The notes below the pieces were generated by a model that saw only the letters and a program-made list of their open reading frames with translations, was not told the DNA's origin and made no database searches. This document shows positions 20,152 through 29,348 of a stretch of 64,000 bases of DNA, one piece after another; positions within the stretch are counted from its first letter, which is position 1, and every line of letters begins with the position of its first letter. The position numbers and the translations under genes were made by a program. Source of the DNA: Vibrio aestuarianus (GTDB lineage Bacteria > Pseudomonadota > Gammaproteobacteria > Enterobacterales > Vibrionaceae); NCBI RefSeq assembly GCF_012395185.1, contig NZ_JAAZTU010000002.1:100756-164755 (forward strand). Reading direction: 5' to 3'.

Positions 20152-20337
20152 GTTTAGCAGTAATTTACAACGTTAATTCAATGACATCGCCACAAGATAG
20201 GCCAGTATTATACTAACCGTTACTATGTCTGTGGCACCTATTCCTCACAGATAATTCGTGATAAGACCCGAAATTATCTAGATATGGTGGCACTAATGCA
20301 ACTTTATTTTTTAATCAAGGGCAATATCGTCAGTAAG

Positions 20338-22029
20338 TTATTGAATGACAACCTTGGGAGTCACAAAAATAAGTAGCTCACTTTTGCCCACCTGTTCATA
20401 AGAACGACGGAATAAAACACCGAGTAAAGGCAAGTCCCCCAACAGCGGTACTTTATCAACCGTATTACTAATGCTGTGTTGAAATATCCCACCCAAAACA
20501 ACGGTTTCACCATTATTAACCAGTACTTGTGTGCCAATACGCTGTGTGTTGATGGCTACCGCTTCTCCTGTACCCGTTTTGACCACTTCCCCTGGTCTAT
20601 CTTGAGTCACACTCAAATCCAACACTAAACGGTTGTCTGGAGTGATTTGTGGTGTGACTTTTAGGCTCAGCACTGCTTTTTTAAAAGAAACGCTGGTTGC
20701 CCCGCTAGAGGAGGATTCGAGATAAGGAATTTCTGTCCCTTGTTCGATATAGGCCGGTTTTTTATTGGTAGTGATCAAACGAGGACTCGAAATAATTTCT
20801 GCTTTTGATTCGCGCTGTAGGGCTGAAAGCTCTAAATCCAACAACAAATCAGACCCAAGCTTCGCCACCTGAAAAGCGATACTTGAGGCATTAGCTGATG
20901 TTGCGGCAAGGTTTACATTCAAAAAATCATCAACTGGCAATGTACTTTCATTTAACAAACTGGCTTGGAACAAATTACTTTCAATACTTCCTCCTACCGT
21001 GTTGTCACCATTGGTCGATGTAAAACCCCAACGCACACCGAGTTCATCTAAGTTACCTTCATTGACGGCCACAATTCTTGCTTCGATTTGCACTTGTTTC
21101 ACCGGAATATCAAGTGCTGCGATAATGTGCCGAATTACACTAATATTATCGGGAAGCTCGCGGATTAGTAGCGAGTTTGTTCGTTCATCAACGCTAATTG
21201 AACCGCGCTGAGAAAGCATGCTCAGGGGACCTTCGCCACCGATCATTTCGGCAATATCCGATGCTTTAGCAAAGTTAATATTAATAATCTCAGAGTGAAG
21301 ATCCCCTAACTCTTCAGCCAAACGTGCTTTCTCTAATTGCTGCTTTTCTCTACTGTCTAATTCCTGCTTAGGAGCTACTATAATCACATTGCCCTCAACG
21401 CGCTTATCTAACCCTTTAACTTGTAAAATAATATCAAGGACTTGCTGCCAGGGTACACCATCAAGGCGCAGTGTCAGGTTGCCAACAACCGAGTCAGACA
21501 CCACTAAATTGAACTCGTTATAGTCCGCGATAAGTTGCAACACACTACGCACAGGAATGTCTTGGAAGTTAATCGAAATTAATTTGCCTTCGGCTGCCAA
21601 TAGTTGTTTATTTTGTGGCGCTTCTTCTTGAGTGAGTGGACTCATGACCACCTCAAGATACTTTCCCTTTAAACGGTAATCGTACTGGTATTGACCATTG
21701 ATGGTAACCAATAACTGTGTGTTCGATTCTTTACGAAAGACCTCTATGCTTTCCACTAACGTTGCAAAATCTTGCACATCCAATACAGATAGCTTTTCGT
21801 CTAGCACCTTGGTTTCGAGTAATTCAATGCTTAGGCCTTTTGTCGCTTTTTGCACATTAACCACTACCGATGGCGAGACAAGCTCAACAATCAATACCGC
21901 CTCTTGGTTTTTATTGACTCGAAAATCGATATGCTTGAGTTCATTATGCAACTGAGCCTGTGCAGCAATACTTAGGCTAACCATACTCAAAAGCAGGCTG
22001 CATAGAAGACCCCGAAAGACCATGACCAT
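20338..22029 (-). CDS. pilQ: Type IV pilus secretin PilQ
   Basis: A 563-residue outer-membrane secretin through which the type IV pilus (competence/MSHA-type machinery) extends. After a signal peptide (cleavage near residue 25, A-A-Q-A-Q) come an AMIN-like beta domain (~30-130), an STN/secretin N0 domain (~145-215, I-N-F-Q-D-I-P-V-R-S-V-L), an N1 domain (~240-310) and the secretin channel (~385-560, ending in L-L-I-F-V-T-P-K-V-V). A single AMIN region makes it shorter than the ~700-residue Pseudomonas and Neisseria forms. The first of two ATGs is preferred from the aagga SD. Confidence 0.95.
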   Translation of the reverse strand: MVMVFRGLLCSLLLSMVSLSIAAQAQLHNELKHIDFRVNKNQEAVLIVELVSPSVVVNVQKATKGLSIELLETKVLDEKLSVLDVQDFATLVESIEVFRKESNTQLLVTINGQYQYDYRLKGKYLEVVMSPLTQEEAPQNKQLLAAEGKLISINFQDIPVRSVLQLIADYNEFNLVVSDSVVGNLTLRLDGVPWQQVLDIILQVKGLDKRVEGNVIIVAPKQELDSREKQQLEKARLAEELGDLHSEIININFAKASDIAEMIGGEGPLSMLSQRGSISVDERTNSLLIRELPDNISVIRHIIAALDIPVKQVQIEARIVAVNEGNLDELGVRWGFTSTNGDNTVGGSIESNLFQASLLNESTLPVDDFLNVNLAATSANASSIAFQVAKLGSDLLLDLELSALQRESKAEIISSPRLITTNKKPAYIEQGTEIPYLESSSSGATSVSFKKAVLSLKVTPQITPDNRLVLDLSVTQDRPGEVVKTGTGEAVAINTQRIGTQVLVNNGETVVLGGIFQHSISNTVDKVPLLGDLPLLGVLFRRSYEQVGKSELLIFVTPKVVIQ

Positions 22030-22073
22030 CTGTATATAATCCTTTATTTTTAATTGATTTGATTCACTGTCTA

Positions 22074-22592
22074 TTACAGAGCCAATTTGACATTGCGTTT
22101 ATTCCAACAGCCCAAACCATCTGGCACGATTTCATTAATGAGTAAGTAATTAGCGTCGACACGGGTCACCTTGCCATGATTTTCACCTACATATTGCCCG
22201 GCTTTAATTATGACCACATTGCCTTGCGGGGTCTGTATCAAAGCGGATACCGAACCATCGCGGCTCATCAATCCTTTTAGCCTCAGTTCGCTCAAAGTGT
22301 AACGCTCAAGCAAACCACTTCTTGAACGACTTGGCGGTTGCCAACAATCAGCTTTCGCCGTTGGGTGGTTCGCCACTATAGCCTCAGGAGGCAACAGAAA
22401 AGGTTCGCGGCCTGCACGCTGCTCATAGCGTGCCACGTTCAATGGAATCAACGGTTTTAGTTCTGCCGTCTCTTTTAACGCTTGACCTTCCACTTGCGAG
22501 ACATAATCACTCAGCGAATCTTGATTGGCTTTACAGCCAACCAACCCACTGAACATGAGAAAAAACACCACCCAAAACCTATTGAATTCCAT
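22074..22592 (-). CDS. pilP: Type IV pilus lipoprotein PilP
   Basis: A 172-residue periplasmic lipoprotein that links the PilNO inner-membrane complex to the PilQ secretin. The signal peptide ends in the lipobox L-V-G-C at residues ~17-20, and the C-terminal beta-rich HR domain includes L-K-G-L-M-S and Y-L-L-I-N-E-I-V-P-D-G-L-G. I place the start at 22592; an open stretch upstream is in-frame read-through into pilO. The pilO stop overlaps this start by 14 bp, suggesting translational coupling. Confidence 0.93.
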   Translation of the reverse strand: MEFNRFWVVFFLMFSGLVGCKANQDSLSDYVSQVEGQALKETAELKPLIPLNVARYEQRAGREPFLLPPEAIVANHPTAKADCWQPPSRSRSGLLERYTLSELRLKGLMSRDGSVSALIQTPQGNVVIIKAGQYVGENHGKVTRVDANYLLINEIVPDGLGCWNKRNVKLAL

Positions 22593-23172
22593 CGTCAACC
22601 TCAGGCTTAAACTGATAGGTATAGGCACGTACCCTAAAATGCAGCGTGCTACTTTCCTGACTAACTCTCTGCCAATCAGCATCATCAAAATTGATGATGC
22701 GCGGCAACTTGGCAATTGCTTGTGAAAATTCACCAATATCGTGATAGTCACCAGTCAACTCGATATTCAAAGGCAAGCGGTATAAGAAATCTTGATTTTG
22801 CTTTTCACCCCAATCAATGCGAGTAAATGTCAGTGAGCTTTCTAACCCTAATTGATTAACCGCAGCCAACATACTGGCTAACTCCTGTTGCACGGGTAAC
22901 TGGCGTAGTAAAAAATCATAGCGTAGAGCCAATTCATCAAGCTGAGCTTGCAAGTACGGTAGAGTTGCCGCTTTACTTGCTTTTATCTTTAGTGTCGTTT
23001 TTAGCAGCGGCTCTTGCTGCTTTAAAAGCTGTAATTGATCATTTTTAGGCATCAAATAAAACCAAGCACCGATGCCTTGGAGAATCAGTATCAACAGTAC
23101 AATCACAAGTAACTGAGGTAACAAAGGCCATTCTGTTATCTCATCTAAATCCAAATCTTGAAAACTAACCAC
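22579..23172 (-). CDS. pilO: Type IV pilus inner-membrane protein PilO
   Basis: A 197-residue bitopic inner-membrane protein that pairs with PilN. A short cytoplasmic N-terminus rich in acidic residues is followed by a membrane helix (~residues 23-42, L-L-V-I-V-L-L-I-L-I-L), a coiled-coil stretch and a periplasmic ferredoxin-like domain. I prefer the GTG at 23172: a GGAGG SD lies five bases upstream and it overlaps the pilN stop by 8 bp. An ATG five codons earlier has no SD. Confidence 0.9.
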   Translation of the reverse strand: MVSFQDLDLDEITEWPLLPQLLVIVLLILILQGIGAWFYLMPKNDQLQLLKQQEPLLKTTLKIKASKAATLPYLQAQLDELALRYDFLLRQLPVQQELASMLAAVNQLGLESSLTFTRIDWGEKQNQDFLYRLPLNIELTGDYHDIGEFSQAIAKLPRIINFDDADWQRVSQESSTLHFRVRAYTYQFKPEVDDGIQ

Positions 23173-23767
23173 GCCGACCTCCCTCATTGGTGCTCTCCAT
23201 TGAAGGGCGGCTATTCGGTGTAGGAGCATGAAACATAAAAGAGAGACTAAATGTCTGGAACGCTTTACCAAATCGTTGCTTACCATGCACTATCGAATGC
23301 ATTTCCACTTCAGCTAATAACGGTGATTTTTCTAAATTGTCTAACATAGTGGCCAAGCGCGCTGTACTATCACCAATACCCATCACTTCAATTTTTTGCC
23401 CCTGCATTTTGAGCTTATCAATATAAACGCCTTCAGGTATCAACTGCGGCATCAGGTTCATCAACTGAGTGGTTGTATTGCGCTGCCGCTGTAAAGACTC
23501 GACCACAGACAAACGAGTCAATAATGCCTTGTGTTCTTGTTCGGTCAGTTTTAAAGCATTAATTTGTGTATCGAGCTTTTGAATATAGTGATTGAGGTAA
23601 TCTAAACGCGACTGCTGATACAGCGCTTGATCCGTAAGATAAAGACTAATCCCCCACTGAATACCTAACGCGCATATAACTCCTAGCATCGTCAGTCCAA
23701 TAAAGCGGCGCTGATGTGCAGCTCTTTGTTGTTCACGCCAAGGCAATAAGTTAATACGCTGCAACAT
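23165..23767 (-). CDS. pilN: Type IV pilus inner-membrane protein PilN
   Basis: A 200-residue protein. Its N-terminus carries the conserved I-N-L-L-P-W-R motif that binds PilM, followed by a membrane helix (~residues 22-42), a coiled coil and a periplasmic fold. The start at 23767 gives this motif at residues 5-11 and has a gggaga SD. It overlaps the end of pilM by 17 bp and the start of pilO by 8 bp. Confidence 0.94.
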   Translation of the reverse strand: MLQRINLLPWREQQRAAHQRRFIGLTMLGVICALGIQWGISLYLTDQALYQQSRLDYLNHYIQKLDTQINALKLTEQEHKALLTRLSVVESLQRQRNTTTQLMNLMPQLIPEGVYIDKLKMQGQKIEVMGIGDSTARLATMLDNLEKSPLLAEVEMHSIVHGKQRFGKAFQTFSLSFMFHAPTPNSRPSMESTNEGGRRG

Positions 23768-24767
23768 GCCGATTCTCCCACCACTCAATGCCTCGCAGTG
23801 CCATGCCAGCGGCTGTACTAAAATGCGCCCCTTCAGTTAGCATTCCCTTTTTCGGAGAAGCTTGCAGATCAAACAAAGAAAAGGGGTTTAAAATTTCACA
23901 TTGAAGATTCAAACGGTAAGTAATTTCAGCGGCTAATTTTGGAGTGCTTGCTCCTCCACCGCAAAGCCAAACCCCCGATAGTCGACCCGCGCCATTGATT
24001 GACGTAAACAGTTGAATCTGCCTTTGTAAGCGCTCAATTAACTGATCAATAAATCGCTCTGCGTTATCCACTGGTTTGGCGTTAGCACCATGCGCATCCG
24101 ATTTCTGTTCCAACCACTGACAACCAAGTGCAATGGTTTTATGAAAAGGAGCCTTATCACTAAAGTCGATACACAACGTTATTTGCGTATAGCCCACGTC
24201 CATGAGTAACCAATCGTTGCGCTGGTTGGTTTGGCTGGCTAACTGCCAAATGTGTAATAAACTGTGCGCTTGCATGTCGATATTGATGGGTGTAAAGCCC
24301 GCTTTTTGCACAGCTAAAACTCGGCAATCCACCACTTCTTTGCGGATTGCATATACTTGATAATGCTCTGTTGGACCCCGAGAATGTTTTTTTTCGGCTA
24401 CTTTGACAAAATCGAGACTTAACTCTTGCATTGGAAAAGGAGATTGATGAGAAAATGCCTGATAAATGGCGAACTCTTTTTCACGAACATCAAGAGAGCT
24501 ATCTATTTGTAATACTTTGCTAATTACTGCATTGTCCGGTACTGAAACTGCGACTTTATGACTAAATAATGGTAACCCCTTTCTTAGTTCTTTGAGTTTC
24601 TTTACAATTTTCTGATAATTCAGTGTGTGGTTATCGAAGAAAATGTCTTCAGTAATAGGTAATTCGTTGTACCCAACCAGTACATACGACCCACTCACTG
24701 GCTTTAAGACCACCGCTTTAATACTATGGTGGCCAATATCTATACCCGTAACTAATGATTTACCCAT
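23751..24767 (-). CDS. pilM: Type IV pilus actin-like protein PilM
   Basis: A 338-residue cytoplasmic ASKHA/FtsA-like ATPase that forms the inner ring of the pilus alignment complex. The phosphate-1 motif G-I-D-I-G-H-H-S-I-K is at residues 8-17, phosphate-2 (L-L-M-D-V-G-Y-T) is near residue 188, and an adenosine-type glycine motif (L-C-G-G-G-A-S-T-P) is near residue 272. It is the first gene of pilMNOPQ. The operon promoter must lie in the 143-bp gap shared with divergent mrcA. Confidence 0.95.
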   Translation of the reverse strand: MGKSLVTGIDIGHHSIKAVVLKPVSGSYVLVGYNELPITEDIFFDNHTLNYQKIVKKLKELRKGLPLFSHKVAVSVPDNAVISKVLQIDSSLDVREKEFAIYQAFSHQSPFPMQELSLDFVKVAEKKHSRGPTEHYQVYAIRKEVVDCRVLAVQKAGFTPINIDMQAHSLLHIWQLASQTNQRNDWLLMDVGYTQITLCIDFSDKAPFHKTIALGCQWLEQKSDAHGANAKPVDNAERFIDQLIERLQRQIQLFTSINGAGRLSGVWLCGGGASTPKLAAEITYRLNLQCEILNPFSLFDLQASPKKGMLTEGAHFSTAAGMALRGIEWWENRHVAAY

Positions 24768-24910
24768 GCGGCTTAGCTCCAGTGACTATGCTCGGCTCAA
24801 CGCGCTTATTTTGAGGTTAAATAAGCAATAATTTATTTTTAGAGCTAAGTTTTTAGCCTAGAGTACAAGGGTTTGCATTAGGGCAACCTCTACTAAACAG
24901 GGATTATCCG

Positions 24911-27430
24911 GTGAAGTTCATAAAGCGTTTGTTCATACTGTCATTGACTTGCATTATTCTTGGAGTCACTACAATATTTGGCTTCTATTTTTACGTGAAG
25001 CCAGATCTTCCTGATGTCGCGACTTTGCGCGATGTTCAATTACAGACTCCAATGCAAGTCTATAGCCAAGACGGCAAGCTCATATCTCAGTTTGGTGAAA
25101 AGCGCCGCATTCCATTGCGCCTTGAAGAGATGCCACCCGAACTTATCGAAGCAATCATTGCCACCGAAGACAGTCGTTTCTATGAACACTATGGTTTCGA
25201 CCCAATAGGTATCACCCGTGCCGCAATTGCCGTTGTCGCATCAGGCAGTGCTAAGCAAGGGGCAAGTACGATTACTCAACAACTTGCGCGCAACTTCTAT
25301 CTCTCAAATGAGAAGAAGATTATGCGAAAAATTAAAGAGATTTTTATTGCCATTCATATTGAGCAATTGCTGAGCAAACAAGAAATTTTAGAGCTTTATC
25401 TTAATAAAATTTACCTTGGTTACCGTTCATATGGAATTGGCGCGGCTGCACAGGTTTACTTTGGTAAAGAAGTGAAGGATTTGACGCTGAGTGAAATTGC
25501 ACTGATTGCAGGTCTACCAAAAGCCCCATCCACCATGAACCCTATTTACTCTGTTGAGCGAGCCACCAACCGCCGCAACGTTGTACTACAGAGAATGCTC
25601 GATGAACGATACATCACCCAAACACAATATGAGCAAGCGCGTAATGAACCTTTGATGTCGAAATATCACGGTGCAGAAATCGAGCTAAACGCACCTTATG
25701 TGGCTGAAATTGCCCGAGCGTGGATGGTTGAGCGCTACGGTGAAGAGGCTTACACATCAGGTATGATTGTGACCACCACCGTCGACTCTAAGCAGCAACA
25801 AGCCGCCAACAATGCAGCGATCAATAACCTACTTGCGTATGATGAACGCCATGGTTATCGCGGTGCAGAAAAAATCGTTTGGAAAGAAGGCCAAACCGCT
25901 CTAGGCCAACAGCAAATGGATGACCATTTGAAAAATGAACCGACTTATGGTGATTTGTCCCCAGCCATTGTAACAGCGGTGAGTAATAAATCAGCAAGCG
26001 TATGGGTTAAAGGACAAGGACAACAAGATATTCAGTGGGATGGCATGAACTGGGCACGCCGCTTCTTGAGCGATGAACGTCAAGGACCTGTTCCCAACAA
26101 AGCGAGCGATATTTTAGCGGTTGGTGAACAAATTTGGGTACGTAACGTAGCCAAAACCAACAGCGATGCGAATAGCGACACTGAAAATGAGATGCAAAAC
26201 TTAGAACCACAATGGCATTTAAGCCAAGTTCCTAATGCTAACACCGCCTTTGTCGCCATGGATCCTGAAAATGGCGCTGTATTAGCATTGGTGGGTGGCT
26301 TTAACTTTGTCCACAATAAGTTTAACCGTGCGACTCAATCTGTCCGTCAAGTTGGTTCCAGTATTAAGCCATTTATTTATTCAGCAGCGATTGATAAAGG
26401 GATGACTTTAGCGACTTTAATTAATGATGCGCCAATCAATCAATGGGATAAGAGCCAAGGTACAGCATGGCGTCCCAAAAACTCGCCACCCACTTATATC
26501 GGCCCAACACGTTTGCGCATTGGTTTAGCACAGTCGAAAAACGTTATGGCGGTACGAGTACTGCGCGCTGTCGGTCTTGATGAAACGCGAGAGTACCTGA
26601 CTCGATTCGGCTTCGACATCAACCAAGTACCACGCTCAGAAACCATAGCGTTAGGTGCTGGGAGTTTAACGCCAGTTAAAATGGCGCAAGGTTACTCGGT
26701 CTTTGCTAACGGTGGTTATTATGTTGAACCGTATTACATCAGCAAAGTCGAAGGCCCATTTGGTGACTTAGAATATCAGGCCACGCCTAAAATGGTTTGC
26801 CACCAACAATGTTCGACGGCGGTAGAAAACGAATTTGCAGAACAAGATGTTGAAACCAACTATGCTCCACAAGTGATTTCAGAGCAAAATGCCTTCTTGG
26901 TCCGTGAAATGATGTACAGCAACATTTGGGGTGGCGGTAACTGGCGTGAAGGCACAGGCTGGAATGGTACAGGTTGGCGTGCACAACAACTCAAACGCAG
27001 AGACATTGGCGGAAAAACCGGTACCACCAATGATTCTAAAGATGCTTGGTATAACGGCTATGCACCGGGAGTGGTTGCTATTGCATGGGTCGGGTTTGAT
27101 GATCACAATCGAAATTTAGGTAGAACCACCGAAAACAGTAACGTTGATGATGACGGTGTTTCTGGGGCTGAAGCGGGTGCAAAAACCGCGCAACCTGCTT
27201 GGATCGAGTTCATGCGTCAATCATTGGTCGATGTTCCTGCGCAAAATAAGCTGGTGCCAGCCAACATCGTACGGGTACGTATTGATAGAGAAACTGGTTT
27301 ATTAACCAACAAATTTGATTCAAGTTCCATGTTCGAATACTTCGTCCAAGGTACTGAACCCAAAGAATATGTTGCAGAAAGAGTAACCGACAGCGTGTAC
27401 TCATCTTCTGCTGGTGAAGAACTGTTTTAA
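24911..27430 (+). CDS. mrcA: Penicillin-binding protein 1A
   Basis: An 839-residue class-A PBP that polymerises and cross-links peptidoglycan. An N-terminal membrane anchor (~residues 7-28) is followed by a GT51 glycosyltransferase domain with catalytic Glu86 in A-T-E-D-S-R-F, an OB-like insert (~310-420) and the transpeptidase domain. That domain has S-S-I-K (the S-x-x-K nucleophile motif, ~residue 483), S-K-N, and K-T-G-T-T-N near residue 700. mrcA beside pilM is a conserved gammaproteobacterial arrangement. It is slightly shorter than the E. coli protein, within family range. Confidence 0.95.
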   Translation: MKFIKRLFILSLTCIILGVTTIFGFYFYVKPDLPDVATLRDVQLQTPMQVYSQDGKLISQFGEKRRIPLRLEEMPPELIEAIIATEDSRFYEHYGFDPIGITRAAIAVVASGSAKQGASTITQQLARNFYLSNEKKIMRKIKEIFIAIHIEQLLSKQEILELYLNKIYLGYRSYGIGAAAQVYFGKEVKDLTLSEIALIAGLPKAPSTMNPIYSVERATNRRNVVLQRMLDERYITQTQYEQARNEPLMSKYHGAEIELNAPYVAEIARAWMVERYGEEAYTSGMIVTTTVDSKQQQAANNAAINNLLAYDERHGYRGAEKIVWKEGQTALGQQQMDDHLKNEPTYGDLSPAIVTAVSNKSASVWVKGQGQQDIQWDGMNWARRFLSDERQGPVPNKASDILAVGEQIWVRNVAKTNSDANSDTENEMQNLEPQWHLSQVPNANTAFVAMDPENGAVLALVGGFNFVHNKFNRATQSVRQVGSSIKPFIYSAAIDKGMTLATLINDAPINQWDKSQGTAWRPKNSPPTYIGPTRLRIGLAQSKNVMAVRVLRAVGLDETREYLTRFGFDINQVPRSETIALGAGSLTPVKMAQGYSVFANGGYYVEPYYISKVEGPFGDLEYQATPKMVCHQQCSTAVENEFAEQDVETNYAPQVISEQNAFLVREMMYSNIWGGGNWREGTGWNGTGWRAQQLKRRDIGGKTGTTNDSKDAWYNGYAPGVVAIAWVGFDDHNRNLGRTTENSNVDDDGVSGAEAGAKTAQPAWIEFMRQSLVDVPAQNKLVPANIVRVRIDRETGLLTNKFDSSSMFEYFVQGTEPKEYVAERVTDSVYSSSAGEELF

Positions 27431-27458
27431 TACCAATAGTAGCCAATAACGGTTAGCA

Positions 27459-27491
27459 AAGAGGCTGATATTCCTATCAGCCTCTTTTTTT
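27459..27491. terminator. Bidirectional terminator between mrcA and oxyR
   Basis: A perfect 12-bp stem (aagaggctgata/tatcagcctctt, loop ttcc) is followed by a run of T on the + strand, with A's on the other side. It lies 28 bases after the mrcA stop and touches the oxyR stop, so it mainly ends mrcA. Confidence 0.88.
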
Positions 27492-28380
27492 ATTTTGCGT
27501 TTAATTTCAATGTTATCGCATTAGCAAGTTGTTCAAAGCGCTGTCTCAGTGGAGAGCCTGGACGATAAGATAAAACCAAACTACGTGATGGAACTGGGTT
27601 GACGGCTTTCACATAGCAGACCCCATCTTTTTCCTTTTCAGCCGGTAAAGATAGCTCTGGTAATAAAGTAATACCCGCCCCCGCCGCCACCATATTACGC
27701 AACGTTTCTAAACTGGTCGCTTTAAAGCGTTCGTCATCTTTTGCGCCTGCGGCAAAGCAAAAACCTAGCGCCTGATCTCGCAAGCAGTGACCATCACCCA
27801 ACGCTAATACTGTGCGACCGTTCAACTCAAGCATGTCCAATTCATCTTTCTGCGCCCATTCATGACCCGCAGGCACGGCAATACTCAGTGGCTCGCTATA
27901 AATCTCTATCTCTTTAAATGGTGCCGTTTCGGCAACAGAAGCGAGAATTAAACAATCGAGTTTTCCTTCTTCTAACTGACGAACCAACTGCTGAGTTTGA
28001 GCTTCATGTAAATACAGCTCTAGATCAGGAAACTGCTCTTTGAGATAAGGAACAATACGTGGCAAAAGATAAGGCCCCACCGTAGGAATAAAGCCGATAT
28101 GAATTGGCCCACTCATTGAACCGCCTTGACCACTTGCCATATCTTTGAACGTTTTGACTTCACTCAGAATACGTTTTGCCTGCTCAACCAACTGCAAGCC
28201 TGAATCGGTAAACAATACTCGGCGACTACTGCGTTCCAGTAATACCGTTCCTAATTCATCTTCTAATTTACGAATTTGGCCACTCAACGTGGGTTGACTT
28301 ACAAAGCATGCCTCTGCCGCTTTACGGAAATGTTTATGCTCAGCTAATGACACCAAGTATTCAAAATCACGGATGTTCAT
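27490..28380 (-). CDS. oxyR: Hydrogen-peroxide sensing regulator OxyR
   Basis: A 296-residue LysR-family activator. The N-terminal HTH (R-K-A-A-E-A-C-F-V-S-Q-P-T-L-S-G-Q-I) and the effector domain are complete. The two redox cysteines lie in the G-D-G-H-C-L-R-D-Q-A-L-G-F-C-F segment, nine residues apart, as in the C199/C208 pair of E. coli. The start at ATG 28380 has a ggggat SD; a TTG four codons earlier is unlikely. The gene is divergent from the peroxiredoxin-glutaredoxin gene, which it probably activates from the 158-bp shared region. Confidence 0.95.
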   Translation of the reverse strand: MNIRDFEYLVSLAEHKHFRKAAEACFVSQPTLSGQIRKLEDELGTVLLERSSRRVLFTDSGLQLVEQAKRILSEVKTFKDMASGQGGSMSGPIHIGFIPTVGPYLLPRIVPYLKEQFPDLELYLHEAQTQQLVRQLEEGKLDCLILASVAETAPFKEIEIYSEPLSIAVPAGHEWAQKDELDMLELNGRTVLALGDGHCLRDQALGFCFAAGAKDDERFKATSLETLRNMVAAGAGITLLPELSLPAEKEKDGVCYVKAVNPVPSRSLVLSYRPGSPLRQRFEQLANAITLKLNAK

Positions 28381-28538
28381 TTTTATCCCCAATAGAATTT
28401 ACCTATCAAAACCATAGCATCAAACGATTAGAGCTATCAAAGAATTTCTTTAATAATAGCTTCAACGAAACAGAGCACGGTCAGAAATAAAACCACTACG
28501 CTCAACAATAATTAATCACAAATTATAAGGAAACGACT

Positions 28539-29267
28539 ATGTTCGCATCAAAAGAAGGTCAAGCTGTTCCACAAGTTACTTTTCCAACTCGTCAAAGTGA
28601 TGCTTGGGTCAATGTTACTACTGATGAACTTTTCAAAGGTAAAACAGTGATCGTATTTAGCTTGCCAGGTGCATTTACACCAACTTGTTCATCAAGCCAT
28701 TTACCACGCTATAACGAATTGTTCCCAGTATTTAAAGAGCATGGTGTTGATGAAATCTTATGTGTATCAGTCAACGATACCTTTGTCATGAACGCTTGGA
28801 AAGATGACCAAGAAGCTGACAACATCACCTTCATTCCAGATGGTAACGGTGAATTTACCGATGGTATGGGTATGCTGGTTGACAAAAATGACCTAGGTTT
28901 TGGCAAACGTTCATGGCGTTACAGCATGCTAGTGAAAGATGGTGTGGTAGAAAAAATGTTCATCGAACCAAACGAACCGGGTGACCCGTTCAAAGTTTCT
29001 GATGCAGACACTATGCTAAAACACGTAGCTCCAGAGTATAAAACACAAGAATCGATCACTGTATTTACCAAGCCTGGCTGTCCTTTCTGTGCCAAAGCGA
29101 AACAAAACCTGATTGACCACGGTCTGCAATATGAAGAAGTGATTCTCGGTAAAGATGCAACGACTGTAAGCTTACGAGCTATCACAGGTCGTACGACGGT
29201 TCCTCAAGTATTTATCGGTGGTAAACACATCGGCGGTAGCGAAGAACTAGAAGCTTACTTAGGTTAA
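28539..29267 (+). CDS. Hybrid peroxiredoxin-glutaredoxin (Prx5/Grx fusion)
   Basis: A 242-residue cytoplasmic peroxidase that reduces hydroperoxides using glutathione. The N-terminal Prx5 domain (~1-160) has the peroxidatic cysteine in [12 protein letters not shown]. The C-terminal glutaredoxin domain (~170-242) has C-P-F-C, the cis-proline T-V-P-Q-V-F-I and G-G-S-E-E-L. The fusion is known from Haemophilus and Vibrio. A strong SD (aagga) precedes the ATG. Divergence from oxyR supports a peroxide-defence role. Confidence 0.95.
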   Translation: MFASKEGQAVPQVTFPTRQSDAWVNVTTDELFKGKTVIVFSLPGAFTPTCSSSHLPRYNELFPVFKEHGVDEILCVSVNDTFVMNAWKDDQEADNITFIPDGNGEFTDGMGMLVDKNDLGFGKRSWRYSMLVKDGVVEKMFIEPNEPGDPFKVSDADTMLKHVAPEYKTQESITVFTKPGCPFCAKAKQNLIDHGLQYEEVILGKDATTVSLRAITGRTTVPQVFIGGKHIGGSEELEAYLG

Positions 29268-29276
29268 TCACCCTCA

Positions 29277-29300
29277 GTCCTAGGGAGTACTCCCTAGGAC
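29277..29300. repeat. Perfect 24-bp palindrome between prx-grx and the Lpd-like gene
   Basis: gtcctagggagt followed by its exact reverse complement, with no spacer, lies ten bases after the peroxiredoxin stop and 49 bases before the next gene. A GC-rich tail (cctccccc) follows instead of a U-run, so it is not a standard intrinsic terminator. It could be an mRNA hairpin that sets relative expression or a protein-binding site. Confidence 0.85.
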
Positions 29301-29348
29301 CTCCCCCAACGAAAACAATGACATATCCAGAATAAAGAGAAGAGCATT

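Noticed and set aside
22592..22751. N-terminal extension of pilP to 22751
   Set aside because: It would place 53 residues before the obvious lipoprotein signal and lie wholly inside pilO; the ATG at 22592 gives a standard lipobox.
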